From: an uncultured Collinsella sp.
GTDB lineage: Bacteria > Actinomycetota > Coriobacteriia > Coriobacteriales > Coriobacteriaceae
Direction of reading: 5' to 3'
NCBI GenBank assembly: GCA_902464495.1
Contig: CABQJK010000007.1
Location: 20,568-84,567, forward strand
Length of the DNA: 64,000 nucleotides
Below, piece by piece: positions 7,820 to 16,356 of this stretch. Within the stretch, counting starts at the first letter, position 1. Each line of letters begins with the position of its first letter. The notes beneath the pieces are model-generated. The model saw nothing but the letters and a program-made list of their open reading frames with translations. It was not told the DNA's origin and ran no database searches. The translations under genes and the position numbers were made by a program.

Positions 7820-9951
7820 TTGCGACGCCCGCCTCCGTTGGCGCCCTGACGCCCCTGAGCTGCACGGTTGCGCCCGGCAGTGTTCTGTGCACGCGACATG
7901 CCGCCGTGCCCCTTGCTGCCTTTGGGTCCCTTGCCGCCAGCGCCACCGTGCGGCTTGCCGCCTTTCTTGCCGGTGCCATGCCCACCGCCAGCAGACGTCT
8001 CACCCGGGCGCGGCGGCACGGGGCGGATTAGACAGTGTTTGGTGTAGCCGATCAGGTCACGACGCCCGGCTTTTTCCAGCGCCTCGCGCACCAGCTTGTA
8101 GTTCTCGGGCTTGCGATACTGGATGAGCGCGCGTTGCATGGCCTTCTCGTGCGGGTCGCGTGCCACGTAGATCGGCTGCATGGTGCGTGGGTCCACGCCG
8201 GTGTAGTACATGCAGGTCGACATGGTGGACGGGGTGGGGTAGAAGTCCTGCACCTGCTCGGGCATGTAGCCCATGTCGCGTACGGCCTCGGCCAGGTCCA
8301 CAGCTTCCTTCATCGTCGAGCCGGGGTGGCTCGAGATCAGATACGGCACCACGTACTGCTTGAGTCCGTATTCGCGGTTCAGGCGTTCAAATTTACGGCA
8401 GAACGCGTCGTAGACGGCGCGGCTCGGCTTGCCCATCACAGAGAGCACCGCGTCGCTCACATGCTCGGGCGCTACGCGCAGCTGGCCCGAGACATGGTGT
8501 TCCAGCAGCTCGCGCAAAAACTCGTCCGAGGCATCTGCCATGGTGTAGTCAAAACGGATGCCGCTGCGGACGAAGACCTTTTTGACGCCCGGCAGCTGGC
8601 GCAGGTCGCGCAGCAGCTGCGTGTAGCCGCTCTCGTCGACCACCATGTTTTTGCATACGCTCGGCCACAGGCAGCGCTTGTTCTTGCACACGCCGTGCTT
8701 GAGCTGCTTGTCACAGGCCGGGCGGCTAAAGTTAGCCGTCGGTCCGCCCACGTCGTTGATGTAGCCCTTAAACTCGGGATCGCGCGTGAGCAGCTCGGCC
8801 TCGCGCATGATCGAGTCGTGGCTGCGCATCTGCAGTACGCGGCCCTGGTGGAAGGTGAGGGCGCAAAACGAGCACTCGCCAAAACAGCCGCGGTTGGAGC
8901 TAATGGAAAATTTGATTTCGGCAAAGGCCGGTACGCCGCCCGCCGCGTCGTAGTCGGGATGCCAATCGCGGGCGTAGGGAAGCTCGGCCACATCGTCCAT
9001 CTCGTCGGTGGTGAGCGTCGCCGATGGCGGGTTCTGCACCACATAGACGCTGTTGGGATAGGGCTCTACCAGGCGATGACCGGTGATGGGGTCCATATTC
9101 TGCTGCTGCACGTTAAAGCTGCGCGCGTAGTTGAGCTTGTCGGCGGTAAGGTCGTCCCAGCTGGGCAGCAGGTCGTAGTCGTAGACCTCGTCGAGCGAAC
9201 CCGTGCGGTAGACGGTGCCGTTGATATAGGTGATCTGGTCGACGGGCAGTCCCGCGTCGAGCGCGTCGGCGATCTCGACAATCGCGTGCTCGCCCATGCC
9301 GTAGATGAGGATGTCGGCGCCCGAGTCGAGCAGTACCGAGCGCTTGAGCTTGTCCTGCCAGTAGTCGTAGTGGGCCAGACGGCGCAGGCTCGCCTCGATG
9401 CCGCCGATGATGATGGGAGCGTCCTTGAACGTCTGGCGGATGAGGTTGCCGTAGACCGTGACGGCACGATTGGGGCGGTGCCCCTCCTCGCCACCGGGGG
9501 TATAGGCGTCGGTATGGCGGCGGTGCTTGGTCACCGAATAGTGGTTGACCATGGAGTCCATGTTGCCGGCGCTGACGAGAAAGCCCAGGCGCGGCTCGCC
9601 GAGCACGGTGATGCTGGCGGGGTCGGTCCAGTCGGGCTGGCAGATAATGCCCACTTTGTAGCCGTGCGCGTCGAGGACGCGGCTGATGATGGCCATGCCA
9701 AAGCTGGGGTGGTCCACGTAGGCGTCGCCGCAGATGTAGACGAAGTCGCACTGGTCCCAGCCACGCGCATCCATGTCGGCGCGGCTGACGGGGAGGAACT
9801 TGTCGCGGCCCGGACGCCAGGGGCGTGAGGGCGCTGCTGAGGCATGCGTGGGTCGCGAGCCCTGCGCCTTGCCGCCGCGCTTTTGCTGCTGGCCCTGTTT
9901 GCCCTGCTGTCCGCGTTGGCTGTTCTGAGCGTGCTGAGGCTTTTTTGCCAC
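7816..9951 (-). CDS. YgiQ family radical SAM protein
   Basis: This 711-residue protein has an N-terminal YgiQ domain, a radical SAM core with the CX3CX2C cluster motif (CFGECSFC, about residue 355) and a C-terminal tail rich in Gly, Lys and Arg. The substrate of YgiQ proteins is unknown. The start is a GTG (complement of 9949-9951) preceded by GGGAGGGATC. A longer frame reaching 10137 lacks a better start and would run through the promoter dyad. Both termini are basic and low-complexity, suggesting nucleic acid or ribosome contact. It converges with the CPBP gene, sharing the stop region. Confidence 0.9.
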   Translation of the reverse strand: MAKKPQHAQNSQRGQQGKQGQQQKRGGKAQGSRPTHASAAPSRPWRPGRDKFLPVSRADMDARGWDQCDFVYICGDAYVDHPSFGMAIISRVLDAHGYKVGIICQPDWTDPASITVLGEPRLGFLVSAGNMDSMVNHYSVTKHRRHTDAYTPGGEEGHRPNRAVTVYGNLIRQTFKDAPIIIGGIEASLRRLAHYDYWQDKLKRSVLLDSGADILIYGMGEHAIVEIADALDAGLPVDQITYINGTVYRTGSLDEVYDYDLLPSWDDLTADKLNYARSFNVQQQNMDPITGHRLVEPYPNSVYVVQNPPSATLTTDEMDDVAELPYARDWHPDYDAAGGVPAFAEIKFSISSNRGCFGECSFCALTFHQGRVLQMRSHDSIMREAELLTRDPEFKGYINDVGGPTANFSRPACDKQLKHGVCKNKRCLWPSVCKNMVVDESGYTQLLRDLRQLPGVKKVFVRSGIRFDYTMADASDEFLRELLEHHVSGQLRVAPEHVSDAVLSVMGKPSRAVYDAFCRKFERLNREYGLKQYVVPYLISSHPGSTMKEAVDLAEAVRDMGYMPEQVQDFYPTPSTMSTCMYYTGVDPRTMQPIYVARDPHEKAMQRALIQYRKPENYKLVREALEKAGRRDLIGYTKHCLIRPVPPRPGETSAGGGHGTGKKGGKPHGGAGGKGPKGSKGHGGMSRAQNTAGRNRAAQGRQGANGGGRRN

Positions 9952-9982
9952 GATCCCTCCCGGTGTCTGTATGCTGCACGTA

Positions 9983-10022
9983 ATTGTAACCAGTCTTTTT
10001 GGGACGGAGCTAAAAAGACTGG
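9983..10022. promoter_or_regulatory. 11-bp inverted repeat between divergent genes, with minus-strand -10
   Basis: CCAGTCTTTTT (9990-10000) and AAAAAGACTGG (10012-10022) are perfect inverted copies around an 11-nt centre. On the minus strand a -10-like TACAAT (9983-9988) lies immediately downstream, so the dyad occupies the -35 region of the ygiQ-type gene. It could be an operator or a terminator-like structure. Confidence 0.4.
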
Positions 10023-10219
10023 TGGAGTACATGAGCTGGCGGATCGGCGCGTCGGTGCGGGTGCCGGCGCCGCGCTCGCTGTTTGTTTCCAGACTGTGTA
10101 TCTGCGCGTTGGGGAACTCGTCTCGCGCGCACGCCATGTTGTCAATGGGTTACAGTATGAACGGCGGCTATATGTCCGCCAACGCACGAGAGAGTCGTCA
10201 ACAAGGAGGATGCACGACG

Positions 10220-10936
10220 ATGCAGCGTGCCAAACAGATATCGGAGTCTATTGAGCTGGGCATCATCTTGGCGCTCGCCGGTGGCTTTATGGACGTTTAT
10301 TCGTACATTGGGCGCGACCATGTTTTCGCCAACGCGCAGACGGGCAACATCCTGCTGGTGGGCGTGAGCATCTCGGAGGGCAACTGGGCGCTGGCGGGAC
10401 GCTATTTCTTTCCCGTGGTGTCGTTTGCCGTGGGCATTATGCTTGCCGACCTGGTTCACGAGCGGTTTGGCAGTGTGATTCACTGGCGCCAGGTGACGGT
10501 GTTTTTTGAAGCCGTTATCTTGCTGGGCGTGAGCTTTATCCCGGGCGGCGATTTCAACCTGCTCGCCAACTGCCTTACTTCGTTTGCCTGCGGTATGCAA
10601 GTCGAGAGCTTCCGCAAGATCCACGGTCACGGCATCGCCACGACCATGTGCATCGGCAACTTGCGCAACGCGCTGCAAAACGTGGACGATTACATCATCA
10701 CCCACAAGCGCGGCTTTTTGGAAAACGGCCTGCTGTACTTTGGCGTGATCTTTACCTTTGTGTTTGGCGCCGTGCTGGGCAACTGGTGTATTGAGCGCAT
10801 GGGGCTGCACTCCATTGCGGTGGCGAGCGTGCTGCTGTTTATCGCGTTTGCCATCATGTTCATCGACCGCGAGCGCGACTTGCGTTTTCGCTGGAAGGTT
10901 GCGGCCGAGGCTTGGAAAGAGGGCTGTCGAAAGTAG
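10220..10936 (+). CDS. YoaK family (DUF1275) membrane protein
   Basis: This 238-residue protein has about six hydrophobic segments and the DUF1275 pattern: GGFMDVYSYI near the start, FANAQTGNILLVG, and SFACGMQVESFRK later. The function of this widespread inner-membrane family is not established. The ATG at 10220 sits 9 nt after AAGGAGGA; the longer frame beginning at 9971 crosses the promoter region. It is followed by an intrinsic terminator and appears monocistronic. Confidence 0.85.
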   Translation: MQRAKQISESIELGIILALAGGFMDVYSYIGRDHVFANAQTGNILLVGVSISEGNWALAGRYFFPVVSFAVGIMLADLVHERFGSVIHWRQVTVFFEAVILLGVSFIPGGDFNLLANCLTSFACGMQVESFRKIHGHGIATTMCIGNLRNALQNVDDYIITHKRGFLENGLLYFGVIFTFVFGAVLGNWCIERMGLHSIAVASVLLFIAFAIMFIDRERDLRFRWKVAAEAWKEGCRK

Positions 10937-10941
10937 AGGAA

Positions 10942-10977
10942 TGCGGCAGAGGGGTTGTCCCTTTGCCGCAGTATTTT
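10942..10977 (+). terminator. intrinsic terminator after yoaK-type gene
   Basis: A stem TGCGGCA(G)AGGG (from 10942) pairs with CCCTTTGCCGCA (ending 10970), and GTATTTTT follows. Confidence 0.8.
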
Positions 10978-10991
10978 TCATCTCCTGTTGA

Positions 10992-11042
10992 AACGCTTTA
11001 ACAATTTTGACGTTCTCACGTGTTTTTTGTTTCAAAAGCGTT
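10992..11042. promoter_or_regulatory. paired AACGCTTT operator half-sites upstream of fucO
   Basis: AACGCTTT (10992-10999) and its inverse AAAGCGTT (11035-11042) are centred 43 bp apart, about four helical turns. The first lies within TTGAAACGCTTTAA, a LacI-family-like dyad. A -35-like TTGACG (11007-11012) lies between them. This suggests sugar-responsive control of fucO by a LacI-type regulator encoded elsewhere. Confidence 0.4.
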
Positions 11043-11101
11043 AGGATGGGACTCATAGCGTGGGGCGTAATGGGTGCCCCGCACACGATGGGAGGCTATC
11101 A

Positions 11102-12268
11102 ATGGCTAATCGTTTCGTTCTCAACACCATCTCTTATCATGGTTCCGGCGCCATCAAGGAGATCCCCGGCGAGCTCCAGCGTCGCGGCTACAAGAAGATC
11201 TTCGTCTGCTCCGACCCCGACCTGGTCAAGTTTGGCGTTACCGCTAAGGTGACCGACGAGCTTGACGCCGCTGGCATCGCTTGGAGCCTCTACTCCGAGA
11301 TTAAGCCCAACCCCACTATCCAGAACGTCAAGGACGGCGTCGAGGCCTTCAAGGCCGCCGAGGCTGACGCTATCGTGACCATCGGTGGCGGCTCCTCCAT
11401 GGACACCGCCAAGGCTATCGGTATCATCATCAACAACCCCGAGTTCGCCGATGTCCGCAGCCTCGAGGGCGTTGCTCCCACTAAGAACCACGCCGTGTTT
11501 ACCATCGCTGTGCCGACGACCGCCGGTACCGCTGCCGAGGTGACCATCAACTACGTCATCACCGACCCCGAGAAGGTTCGCAAGTTCGTGTGCGTCGACA
11601 CCAACGACGCCCCCGAGGTTGCCGTCGTCGATCCCGACATGATGGCTTCCATGCCCGCCGGCCTGACCGCCTCAACCGGCATGGACGCTCTGACCCACGC
11701 CATCGAGGGCTACACCACCAAGGGTGCTTGGGAGCTCTCCGACATGTTCCACTTTGAGGCTATTAAGCTGATCAGCGAGAACCTGCGCGACTCCGTCGCC
11801 GAGGCCAAGTCCGGCCAGCCCGGCTCCGGCCGCGAGGGCATGGCTCTTGGCCAGTATGTCGCCGGCATGGGCTTCTCCAACGTTGGCCTGGGCATCGACC
11901 ACGCCATGGCTCACACCCTGTCCGCTCACTACGACACCCCGCACGGCGTCGCTTGCGCCATGCTGCTGCCGATCGCCATGGAGTTCAACAAGCCGGTTTG
12001 CGCCGAGCGTCTGGCCAAGGTTGCCGTCGCCATGGGCGTTGACACTACGGGCATGAGCACCGACGAGGCCGCCGACGCCGCCATCGCCGCCGTCAAGCAG
12101 CTCTCTGCCGACGTGAACATCCCGCACGTCTGCGAGGCCATGAAGGCCGACGAGATCGAGGTCCTGGCCAAGGACGCCATGGCCGACGCCTGCTTCCCGG
12201 GCAACCCGCGCGAGGCGACGCTCGACGACGTTATCGAGCTCTTCAAGAAGATCTGCCCGGCTGCCTAA
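11102..12268 (+). CDS. fucO: Lactaldehyde reductase (iron-containing alcohol dehydrogenase)
   Basis: This 388-residue group III alcohol dehydrogenase interconverts lactaldehyde and 1,2-propanediol with NAD(H), a step in anaerobic fucose or rhamnose use. The NAD-binding GGGSSMD is near residue 95. Metal ligands are visible as Asp in VVDPDMM, His in LTHAIEG, His in GIDHAMAH and His in TPHGVAC. The ATG at 11102 follows GGGAGG. Codon use is strongly biased to preferred GC-ending codons, consistent with high expression. A related 1,3-propanediol or ethanol dehydrogenase role cannot be excluded. Confidence 0.85.
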   Translation: MANRFVLNTISYHGSGAIKEIPGELQRRGYKKIFVCSDPDLVKFGVTAKVTDELDAAGIAWSLYSEIKPNPTIQNVKDGVEAFKAAEADAIVTIGGGSSMDTAKAIGIIINNPEFADVRSLEGVAPTKNHAVFTIAVPTTAGTAAEVTINYVITDPEKVRKFVCVDTNDAPEVAVVDPDMMASMPAGLTASTGMDALTHAIEGYTTKGAWELSDMFHFEAIKLISENLRDSVAEAKSGQPGSGREGMALGQYVAGMGFSNVGLGIDHAMAHTLSAHYDTPHGVACAMLLPIAMEFNKPVCAERLAKVAVAMGVDTTGMSTDEAADAAIAAVKQLSADVNIPHVCEAMKADEIEVLAKDAMADACFPGNPREATLDDVIELFKKICPAA

Positions 12269-12275
12269 CTTGGTT

Positions 12276-12406
12276 CGGCGGGCCCCTGCCCGTTAGCCCC
12301 ACAATCGTCCTCGGACATGTCGGAAGCCCCCGCTGCGCACTTCGTGCGGCGGGGGCTTCCTCCGTCCTGCGGAAAGATTGTGGGGCTAACGGGCAGTGGC
12401 CCGCCG
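12276..12406. repeat. 131-bp nested palindromic element
   Basis: Outer arms of 31 bp (12276-12306 and 12376-12406) are inverted copies with a single mismatch. They enclose a second perfect 12-bp hairpin (GGAAGCCCCCGC at 12322-12333 with its complement ending at 12360). No T-run follows the outer stem. It may act as the fucO terminator, but it is far larger than needed and looks like a small mobile palindromic element. Confidence 0.7.
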
Positions 12407-12525
12407 GCTCGTTATCGTGGCGGGCGCAGTCCTGGCGAGCTCGATGGGTCATCTCGCTAGGTAAAAAGATGGTTCGCGGTGGTATTGTTGCTGTGGGTTT
12501 AATTCGATATGAAAGGGTGACTTTG

Positions 12526-13554
12526 GTGTCCAAGATGGATTCTACGCTCTCCTATATTACTGACCAGTTGAAGGCACTGACTTCTATTGCTTCGCCTACG
12601 GGCTATACCCGTGCGGCGACTGATTATCTGATGGAAACGTTGCGCGAGATGGGGTTTGGGCCCGAGCGTTCCAATAAGGGCAACGTGTTGGTTGAGCTTG
12701 GTGGCGAGGGTGAGCCGCTCGTACTGGCGAGCCATGTCGATACCCTGGGCGCCATGGTGCGCTCCATTAAGGACAATGGTCGCTTGCGTCCCACGACGCT
12801 CGGCGGGCATCAGTGGTCTACGGCCGATGGCGAGAACTGTACCGTCTACACACGCGATGGCAATGTCTACACGGGCGTGGTCCTCAATACCGAGCCTTCG
12901 GCGCATGTGGCCGATGAGCCGGTCAAGACCATCGAGAAGAACATGGAAATCCTGCTCGACGAGAACGTTGACAGCAAGGACGATGTGCTCGAGCTGGGTA
13001 TTCAGACCGGCGACATCATCGCTATGGATCCGCGCACCACGGTGACGGAGAGCGGCTACATCAAGAGTCGCTTCCTTGACGACAAGCTGTCGGCGTCGAT
13101 TCTGCTGGGTTTGGCCCGCGCCGTTGCTGGCGGCGAGGTGACGCTTTCGCGCAAGGTATCGCTGCTCTTTACGGTGTACGAGGAAGTCGGCCACGGCGGT
13201 GCCTTTGTGCCGGACGACACGCGCGAGATGATCAGCGTGGACATGGGCTGCGTGGGCGACGACCTGGGTTGCACCGAGCGCATGGTTTCGATTTGCGCCA
13301 AGGATTCGGGCGGTCCGTACAACTACGACCTGGTGACCACGCTGTCCAACATCGCGCGCGAGCTGGAGCTCGATTACGCCATCGACGTGTATCCGCACTA
13401 CGGCTCCGACGTCGAGGCCACGCTCTCGGCCGGCTACGACATTCGCCATGGCCTGATCGGCCCCGGCGTGTACGCGAGCCACAACTACGAGCGCAGCCAC
13501 ATCGACGGTGTGCGCAACACCTACGAGCTCGTCCGCGCCTACGTCCAGCGCTAG
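12526..13554 (+). CDS. M42 family metallopeptidase (aminopeptidase/endoglucanase family)
   Basis: This 342-residue di-metal aminopeptidase has the clan MH ligands in order: His in ASHVDTLG (near 70), Asp in RFLDDKLSA (near 185), the Glu pair in YEEVGHGG (near 219), Asp in SVDMG (near 240) and a C-terminal His in YASHNYERSH. Family members form cytoplasmic dodecameric peptidases that trim peptides. GTG 12526 follows AAAGGGTGA with about 5 nt spacing and fits better than ATG 12535 or the upstream ATG 12469. An intrinsic terminator follows. Confidence 0.88.
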   Translation: MSKMDSTLSYITDQLKALTSIASPTGYTRAATDYLMETLREMGFGPERSNKGNVLVELGGEGEPLVLASHVDTLGAMVRSIKDNGRLRPTTLGGHQWSTADGENCTVYTRDGNVYTGVVLNTEPSAHVADEPVKTIEKNMEILLDENVDSKDDVLELGIQTGDIIAMDPRTTVTESGYIKSRFLDDKLSASILLGLARAVAGGEVTLSRKVSLLFTVYEEVGHGGAFVPDDTREMISVDMGCVGDDLGCTERMVSICAKDSGGPYNYDLVTTLSNIARELELDYAIDVYPHYGSDVEATLSAGYDIRHGLIGPGVYASHNYERSHIDGVRNTYELVRAYVQR

Positions 13555-13587
13555 GGAAGTAGTTTGCGACTCGGCTGACCAATCGCT

Positions 13588-13613
13588 AAGGCCCGATTTC
13601 TCGGGCCTTTTTT
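13588..13613 (+). terminator. intrinsic terminator after M42 peptidase
   Basis: AAGGCCCGA (13588-13596) pairs with TCGGGCCTT (13601-13609), followed by a run of T. Confidence 0.9.
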
Positions 13614-13617
13614 CGCC

Positions 13618-13662
13618 TTAGGTCGTTTAGTATTATGATGTATGTAATATGTTAACTAAACG
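13618..13662 (+). promoter_or_regulatory. promoter with flanking operator dyad for HipA-like gene
   Basis: CGTTTAGT (13624-13631) and ACTAAACG (13655-13662) form a perfect 8-bp dyad around an AT-rich core containing TATGTA and TAATAT (-10 candidates). A TTAGGT (13618-13623) lies 17 bp upstream of TATGTA. It sits 31 bp before the start of a gene with its own HTH domain, so autoregulation is plausible. Confidence 0.5.
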
Positions 13663-13692
13663 CGTAAATTACTTAACGAGGTGATGCGGCAT

Positions 13693-15066
13693 ATGAATAC
13701 ATCTGAGTACTTATCTATGGGTGATGCCGCCCGCCTGTTGGGCGTTACGAAAGCCCGCATATCGCAACTTGCCGCATCGGGAACGCTCGCGTGCGATATT
13801 GTGGGCGGACGGAAAATGGTTGAGTATGATTCTGCGCTCGCTTATCAAAAGGTCCGCAAACGTGGACGCCGTCCTGCGGCCGATGTGGGGCGCAAGTTTA
13901 CGCTGATGTCGGCCGACCATGAGGTCGCGCATGTCTCATTTGATCCGACACGTGAGTTTCCCTTCGAAATCGCCGAGGTGCTCGATGCGCAGAGGATGCC
14001 GTTTGGCACGTGCTCGAGTTCTTCTCCTACGGTGAATAAACGGGAGCTCAACGTGTGGTGGAGCCATCGGTCGGTGCCTGACGTCCGCCCCGGACTCGTC
14101 TCGCGCTATCGTGAACTGGGAATTGCCAGTGGCATTGAGGTGCCGGTTCAGTGCCTGGGCCTATCGCTTTCGGATTGCTATTGGCTGCGGCCGGCCGATT
14201 GCGCCGAACTCAAATGGCAAAACCTCAATTACTTCGAGAATGATTTTGAGCGATCGGCGCCCGAAGAGCGTTCGGGTTGGCTGGAAGGCATCGGTCTTAA
14301 AAATCCTGATAACACGTCCGAGGGCGAGCTCCCTAAATCGTGGATGATTCGCAACGGTGTTCGCGTTCTGGTCAAGGGATGCGGCATGGACGACCAACGG
14401 CCCTTTAACGAGGCGGTTGCAACGGCTCTGCATCGTCGCTTGCTGTCGGAGGGCGAGTTTGTTCCTTATACGGTTGAGCGGATGTTCGATGGCCCTGCGT
14501 GCCTGTGCGAGGATTTTCTTGACGGCCGCGAGGAATATGTTCCGGCTGTTTACGTTGAGAACGCCCTTGGCGGCCAGCGAGGAAGCTCGACGTACGACCG
14601 GTACTGCCGCTACCTTAGCAAGCATGGTGCCGATGAGGCCGCTGTGAGAAGGTCTATGTCGCAGATGATTGTCTGCGATGCCCTTTTGGCCAACAGCGAC
14701 CGCCATTGGCGAAACTTCGGCATCATCCGCAATGTCGACACCCTGGAGATAAGGCCTGCACCGCTGTTCGATAGCGGCAACTGTCTGTGGTATAACGTGC
14801 CAACTGTCGTGCTCGCAGCTGGGGAGTTTGGGTTTGCCGCTAAGCCGTTTGGGCCCGACCCTTCCGTCCAGCTGGCGCTTGCGGACTCGCTCAATTGGTT
14901 CGATTCATCGCGGCTCAACGGATTTGTTGATGAGGCGATCGAGATTCTTTCGCAGAGCGAATGGGCGACGGCGGAGGGTCGACTCGAGGCCATTTGCCGC
15001 GGCCTCGAGCGTCGCGTAATCGAGGTGAATGCCGCTGTTGAAGTGCTTCGACACGTGCGGCGATAA
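13693..15066 (+). CDS. HTH domain fused to HipA-like kinase
   Basis: This 457-residue protein begins with an excisionase/MerR-style helix-turn-helix (SMGDAARLLGVTKARISQL, residues about 8-30). A HipA-like kinase fold follows: an ATP-lobe Lys in RVLVKG (near 226), a following FNEAVATAL, the catalytic-loop motif SDRHWRNFG (near 335-343) and a metal-binding PLFDSGN (near 359). HipA toxins phosphorylate targets such as aminoacyl-tRNA synthetases and are normally paired with a separate HipB repressor; here a DNA-binding domain is part of the same chain. The ATG at 13693 lies 8 nt after GAGGTGA; ATG 13684 and GTG 13681 lie within that site. The gene converges with mnmA, 8 bp away. Confidence 0.75.
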   Translation: MNTSEYLSMGDAARLLGVTKARISQLAASGTLACDIVGGRKMVEYDSALAYQKVRKRGRRPAADVGRKFTLMSADHEVAHVSFDPTREFPFEIAEVLDAQRMPFGTCSSSSPTVNKRELNVWWSHRSVPDVRPGLVSRYRELGIASGIEVPVQCLGLSLSDCYWLRPADCAELKWQNLNYFENDFERSAPEERSGWLEGIGLKNPDNTSEGELPKSWMIRNGVRVLVKGCGMDDQRPFNEAVATALHRRLLSEGEFVPYTVERMFDGPACLCEDFLDGREEYVPAVYVENALGGQRGSSTYDRYCRYLSKHGADEAAVRRSMSQMIVCDALLANSDRHWRNFGIIRNVDTLEIRPAPLFDSGNCLWYNVPTVVLAAGEFGFAAKPFGPDPSVQLALADSLNWFDSSRLNGFVDEAIEILSQSEWATAEGRLEAICRGLERRVIEVNAAVEVLRHVRR

Positions 15067-15074
15067 TCCCGCGG

Positions 15075-16175
15075 CTATTTGATGGCTGCCGTAACGGTGC
15101 CGCCGCCCAGGACGACGTCGCCGCGGTAGACGACGATGGCCTGGCCGGGGGCGATGGCGCGCTGCGGCTCGTCAAAAGTTAGCAGCATTTGCCCGTCTTC
15201 GTTACGCGTAAGGGTCGCTGCCTGGTCTTTCTGACGGTAGCGGTACTTGGTGCCCACGCGAATGCCGCCGGCATCGAGCTCTGCCTCCATGCGCGCGTCC
15301 GGTGCGCTCCAGATCCACTCATCGGCCGTGAGCGCCGCAGCGGTCAGGTCCTCGGCTTCGCCTAGATGTACGGTGTTGCTGGCGGCGTCGACGCCCGTTA
15401 CGTACACGGGATGCGCCATCGCGACGCCCAGACCCTTGCGCTGGCCGATGGTGTAGCGCAGCGCGCCATTGTGGCGTCCGACCACGCTGCCGTCGCGCCA
15501 CACAATGTCGCCCGGTACAGCGGGATGTCCGCAGCGGCGCTCGATATAGCCCGCGTAGTCGCCATCGGGAATAAAGCAGATGTCCTCGCTTTCGGCTTTC
15601 TTGGCATTGGTAAAGCCCTGCTCGGCGGCAATGCGGCGCACGTCGCGCTCTTTGTCCAGGCCTGCCAGCGGAAAGATCGTGTGCGCGAGGCGTTCTTGCG
15701 TGAGCGAATACAAAAAGTAGCTCTGGTCCTTTTTGGGATCCTCGCCGCGGTGCAGCTGCCAGGTGCCATCGGGCGCTTGACTCGTCTTGGCGTAATGGCC
15801 CGTGGCGATATAGTCGCAGCCCATGTCCAGCGCGGCGTCCAGCAGCGCGCCAAACTTAATGTGGCGGTTGCAGATGATGCACGGATTGGGCGTCAGCCCC
15901 TCCTGGTAGGCGGTCACAAAGCGCTCGATCACGCTGCGGTCGAACGTCTGCTGCAGGTCGAGCACGTGGTGGGGGATGCCGATGCGCTCGGCAACGGCTT
16001 TGGCGTCGGCGATGTCGCGGTCGACTTTGCTCATGCCCGTGACAGGATCGGGCGCGGGGCAGGTGAGGCGCATGGTGGCGCCAACGCATTCGTAGCCCTG
16101 GCTTTTGAGCAGGTACGCGGTCACGCTGGAATCGACGCCGCCGCTCATGGCGACGAGCACGCGCTTGTTGTGCAT
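15075..16175 (-). CDS. mnmA: tRNA-specific 2-thiouridylase
   Basis: This 366-residue enzyme installs the 2-thio group on U34 of Lys, Glu and Gln tRNAs, using ATP and a persulfide sulfur relay. It shows the PP-loop SGGVDSS at residues about 10-16, the first catalytic Cys in NPCIICN and the second in EDICFIPDG, plus the family's QRKGLG segment. Length is normal. The start at 16175 is preceded by AAGGAG. It lies downstream of cysK on the same strand, but a terminator separates them. Confidence 0.95.
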   Translation of the reverse strand: MHNKRVLVAMSGGVDSSVTAYLLKSQGYECVGATMRLTCPAPDPVTGMSKVDRDIADAKAVAERIGIPHHVLDLQQTFDRSVIERFVTAYQEGLTPNPCIICNRHIKFGALLDAALDMGCDYIATGHYAKTSQAPDGTWQLHRGEDPKKDQSYFLYSLTQERLAHTIFPLAGLDKERDVRRIAAEQGFTNAKKAESEDICFIPDGDYAGYIERRCGHPAVPGDIVWRDGSVVGRHNGALRYTIGQRKGLGVAMAHPVYVTGVDAASNTVHLGEAEDLTAAALTADEWIWSAPDARMEAELDAGGIRVGTKYRYRQKDQAATLTRNEDGQMLLTFDEPQRAIAPGQAIVVYRGDVVLGGGTVTAAIK

Positions 16176-16204
16176 GGGGAGGTTCTCCTTGGTGGCATGC
16201 GGCC

Positions 16205-16243
16205 AAAAAAGAAAAGCGGCGCGGGAGGCTGGTTCCGCGCCGC
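16205..16243 (-). terminator. intrinsic terminator between cysK and mnmA
   Basis: On the minus strand GCGGCGCGG (16243-16235) pairs with CCGCGCCGC (16224-16216), and TTTTCTTTTTT follows. It should end the cysK transcript. Confidence 0.85.
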
Positions 16244-16356
16244 AGACATTGTAGCAAGTTCGGGTGCTTCGTGGGACACCCTAACAAGATAGGCTCAGGC
16301 CGCCAGAAGAGAGGGGAGACCGGCTTGCCTTGGGCTCATCGGTTTGGCAGTAGGCG

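Noticed and set aside
10989..11002. Classical cre (CcpA) site upstream of fucO
   Set aside because: The TGAAACGCTTTAAC sequence has the central CG one base off from the cre consensus; a generic LacI-family dyad fits better.
12469..12525. Upstream start of the M42 peptidase at ATG 12469
   Set aside because: No ribosome binding site precedes it and the added residues do not fit the family's N-terminus; GTG 12526 has a good site.
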